DNA of 34,830 nucleotides, taken from the NCBI RefSeq assembly GCF_009296265.1, contig NZ_WBJS01000018.1, forward strand, positions 1-34,830. Reading direction: 5' to 3'. The position numbers were made by a program, and so were the translations under genes. How positions within the stretch are numbered: position 1 is the first letter of the stretch; each line of letters begins with the position of its first letter. Below, piece after piece: positions 34,615 through 34,830 of the stretch. The notes beneath the pieces were generated by a model. It saw only the letters and a list, made by a program, of their open reading frames with translations, ran no database searches and was not told where the DNA came from. The DNA comes from Thioclava sp. JE_KL1 (GTDB taxonomy: Bacteria > Pseudomonadota > Alphaproteobacteria > Rhodobacterales > Rhodobacteraceae).

Positions 34615-34830
34615 TCAAGCGGCTTCGTTCGCATCCTCGGGCTGCTTCGCGCCGGTCATGTAGGCGACCGCATCCGACATCGAATGGTTCTTCGGATCGA
34701 TCACGCAAAGCCGCTTGCCCAGCCGGTGGACGTGGACCCGATCCGCCACCTCGAAGACGTGCGGCATGTTGTGCGAGATCAGGATGATCGGCAGACCTTT
34801 TGCCTTGAGATCAAGGATCAGGTTGAGCAC
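34615..34830 (-). CDS. Sugar ABC transporter ATP-binding protein, C-terminal 71 residues
   Basis: The window ends inside this gene. The visible part reads LNLILDLKAKGLPIILISHNMPHVFEVADRVHVHRLGKRLCVIDPK in effect, with the switch histidine in LISHNMPHVFEVADRV and a C-terminal DAVAYMTGAK. This is the end of a single-domain ATPase of the sugar (CUT2, FrcA-like) class, which energises uptake of ribose, xylose or fructose. Walker motifs lie outside the window. It stops at a TGA at 34615-34617, before a terminator. Confidence 0.88.
   Translation of the reverse strand: MLNLILDLKAKGLPIILISHNMPHVFEVADRVHVHRLGKRLCVIDPKNHSMSDAVAYMTGAKQPEDANEAA

Noticed and set aside
1-34830. A CRISPR array, toxin-antitoxin pair or defence island.
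   Set aside because: No regularly spaced direct repeats and no small coupled gene pair of that type were found; the genes are metabolic or housekeeping.

Overview
The window is GC-rich chromosomal DNA from an alphaproteobacterium. The ParC, EF-Tu, crotonyl-CoA carboxylase/reductase and ethylmalonyl-CoA mutase sequences, the Pcs-type phosphatidylcholine synthase, the small twin-transmembrane protein and a recurring AAATATCCC intergenic repeat all point to Rhodobacterales (Rhodobacter/Paracoccus/Thioclava-like). The genus is my inference and is uncertain. Gene density is very high, no non-coding gap exceeds about 300 bases, and I see no insertion sequence, prophage, CRISPR array, tRNA or rRNA. 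Nearly everything is core or conserved metabolism. I found no convincing new defence or mobile system; the less ordinary signals lie in the intergenic DNA.

Layout. 1-4.8 kb: 5' end of tuf, a cytochrome P450, parC (minus strand) and an SH3-domain envelope protein. 4.8-9.6 kb: a short-chain dehydrogenase, a twin-transmembrane HIG1-like protein coupled to a PduO-type cobalamin adenosyltransferase, priA (minus) and an fsa-type transaldolase with a strong terminator. 9.7-14.4 kb: DUF484-xerC (coupled), phosphatidylcholine synthase, a secreted hypothetical protein, a DMT/EamA transporter (minus) and truA. 14.3-17.1 kb (minus): an exopolysaccharide-type sugar transferase coupled to a CapD-like nucleotide-sugar dehydratase. 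17.2-20.8 kb (plus): branched-chain aminotransferase, universal stress protein, DUF2267 protein, then nfu-tsaB-rimI. 20.9-26.5 kb: a tightly coupled five-gene operon for nucleoside uptake and phosphorolysis (BMP binding protein, dual-domain ATPase, two permeases, purine nucleoside phosphorylase). 26.5-30.6 kb: a TauE/SafE permease coupled to a TIGR02186-like membrane-anchored protein, a second SDR and a RecD-like helicase. 30.7-34.3 kb: divergent ecm and ccr of the ethylmalonyl-CoA pathway. The right edge holds the 3' end of a sugar ABC transporter ATPase.

How the genes fit together. Ccr makes ethylmalonyl-CoA and Ecm, a B12-dependent mutase, consumes its epimer, so the window encodes two steps of acetyl-CoA assimilation without a glyoxylate shunt; the adenosyltransferase at 6 kb could supply the adenosylcobalamin that Ecm needs. 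The nucleoside operon links periplasmic capture, import and phosphorolysis of purine nucleosides. Several gene pairs are joined by 1-8 base stop/start overlaps, a sign of translational coupling.

The intergenic signals most worth attention are a five-copy repeat family that is built into a terminator once and supplies a Shine-Dalgarno region once, a two-hairpin leader before the nucleoside operon, and two dyads between ecm and ccr.
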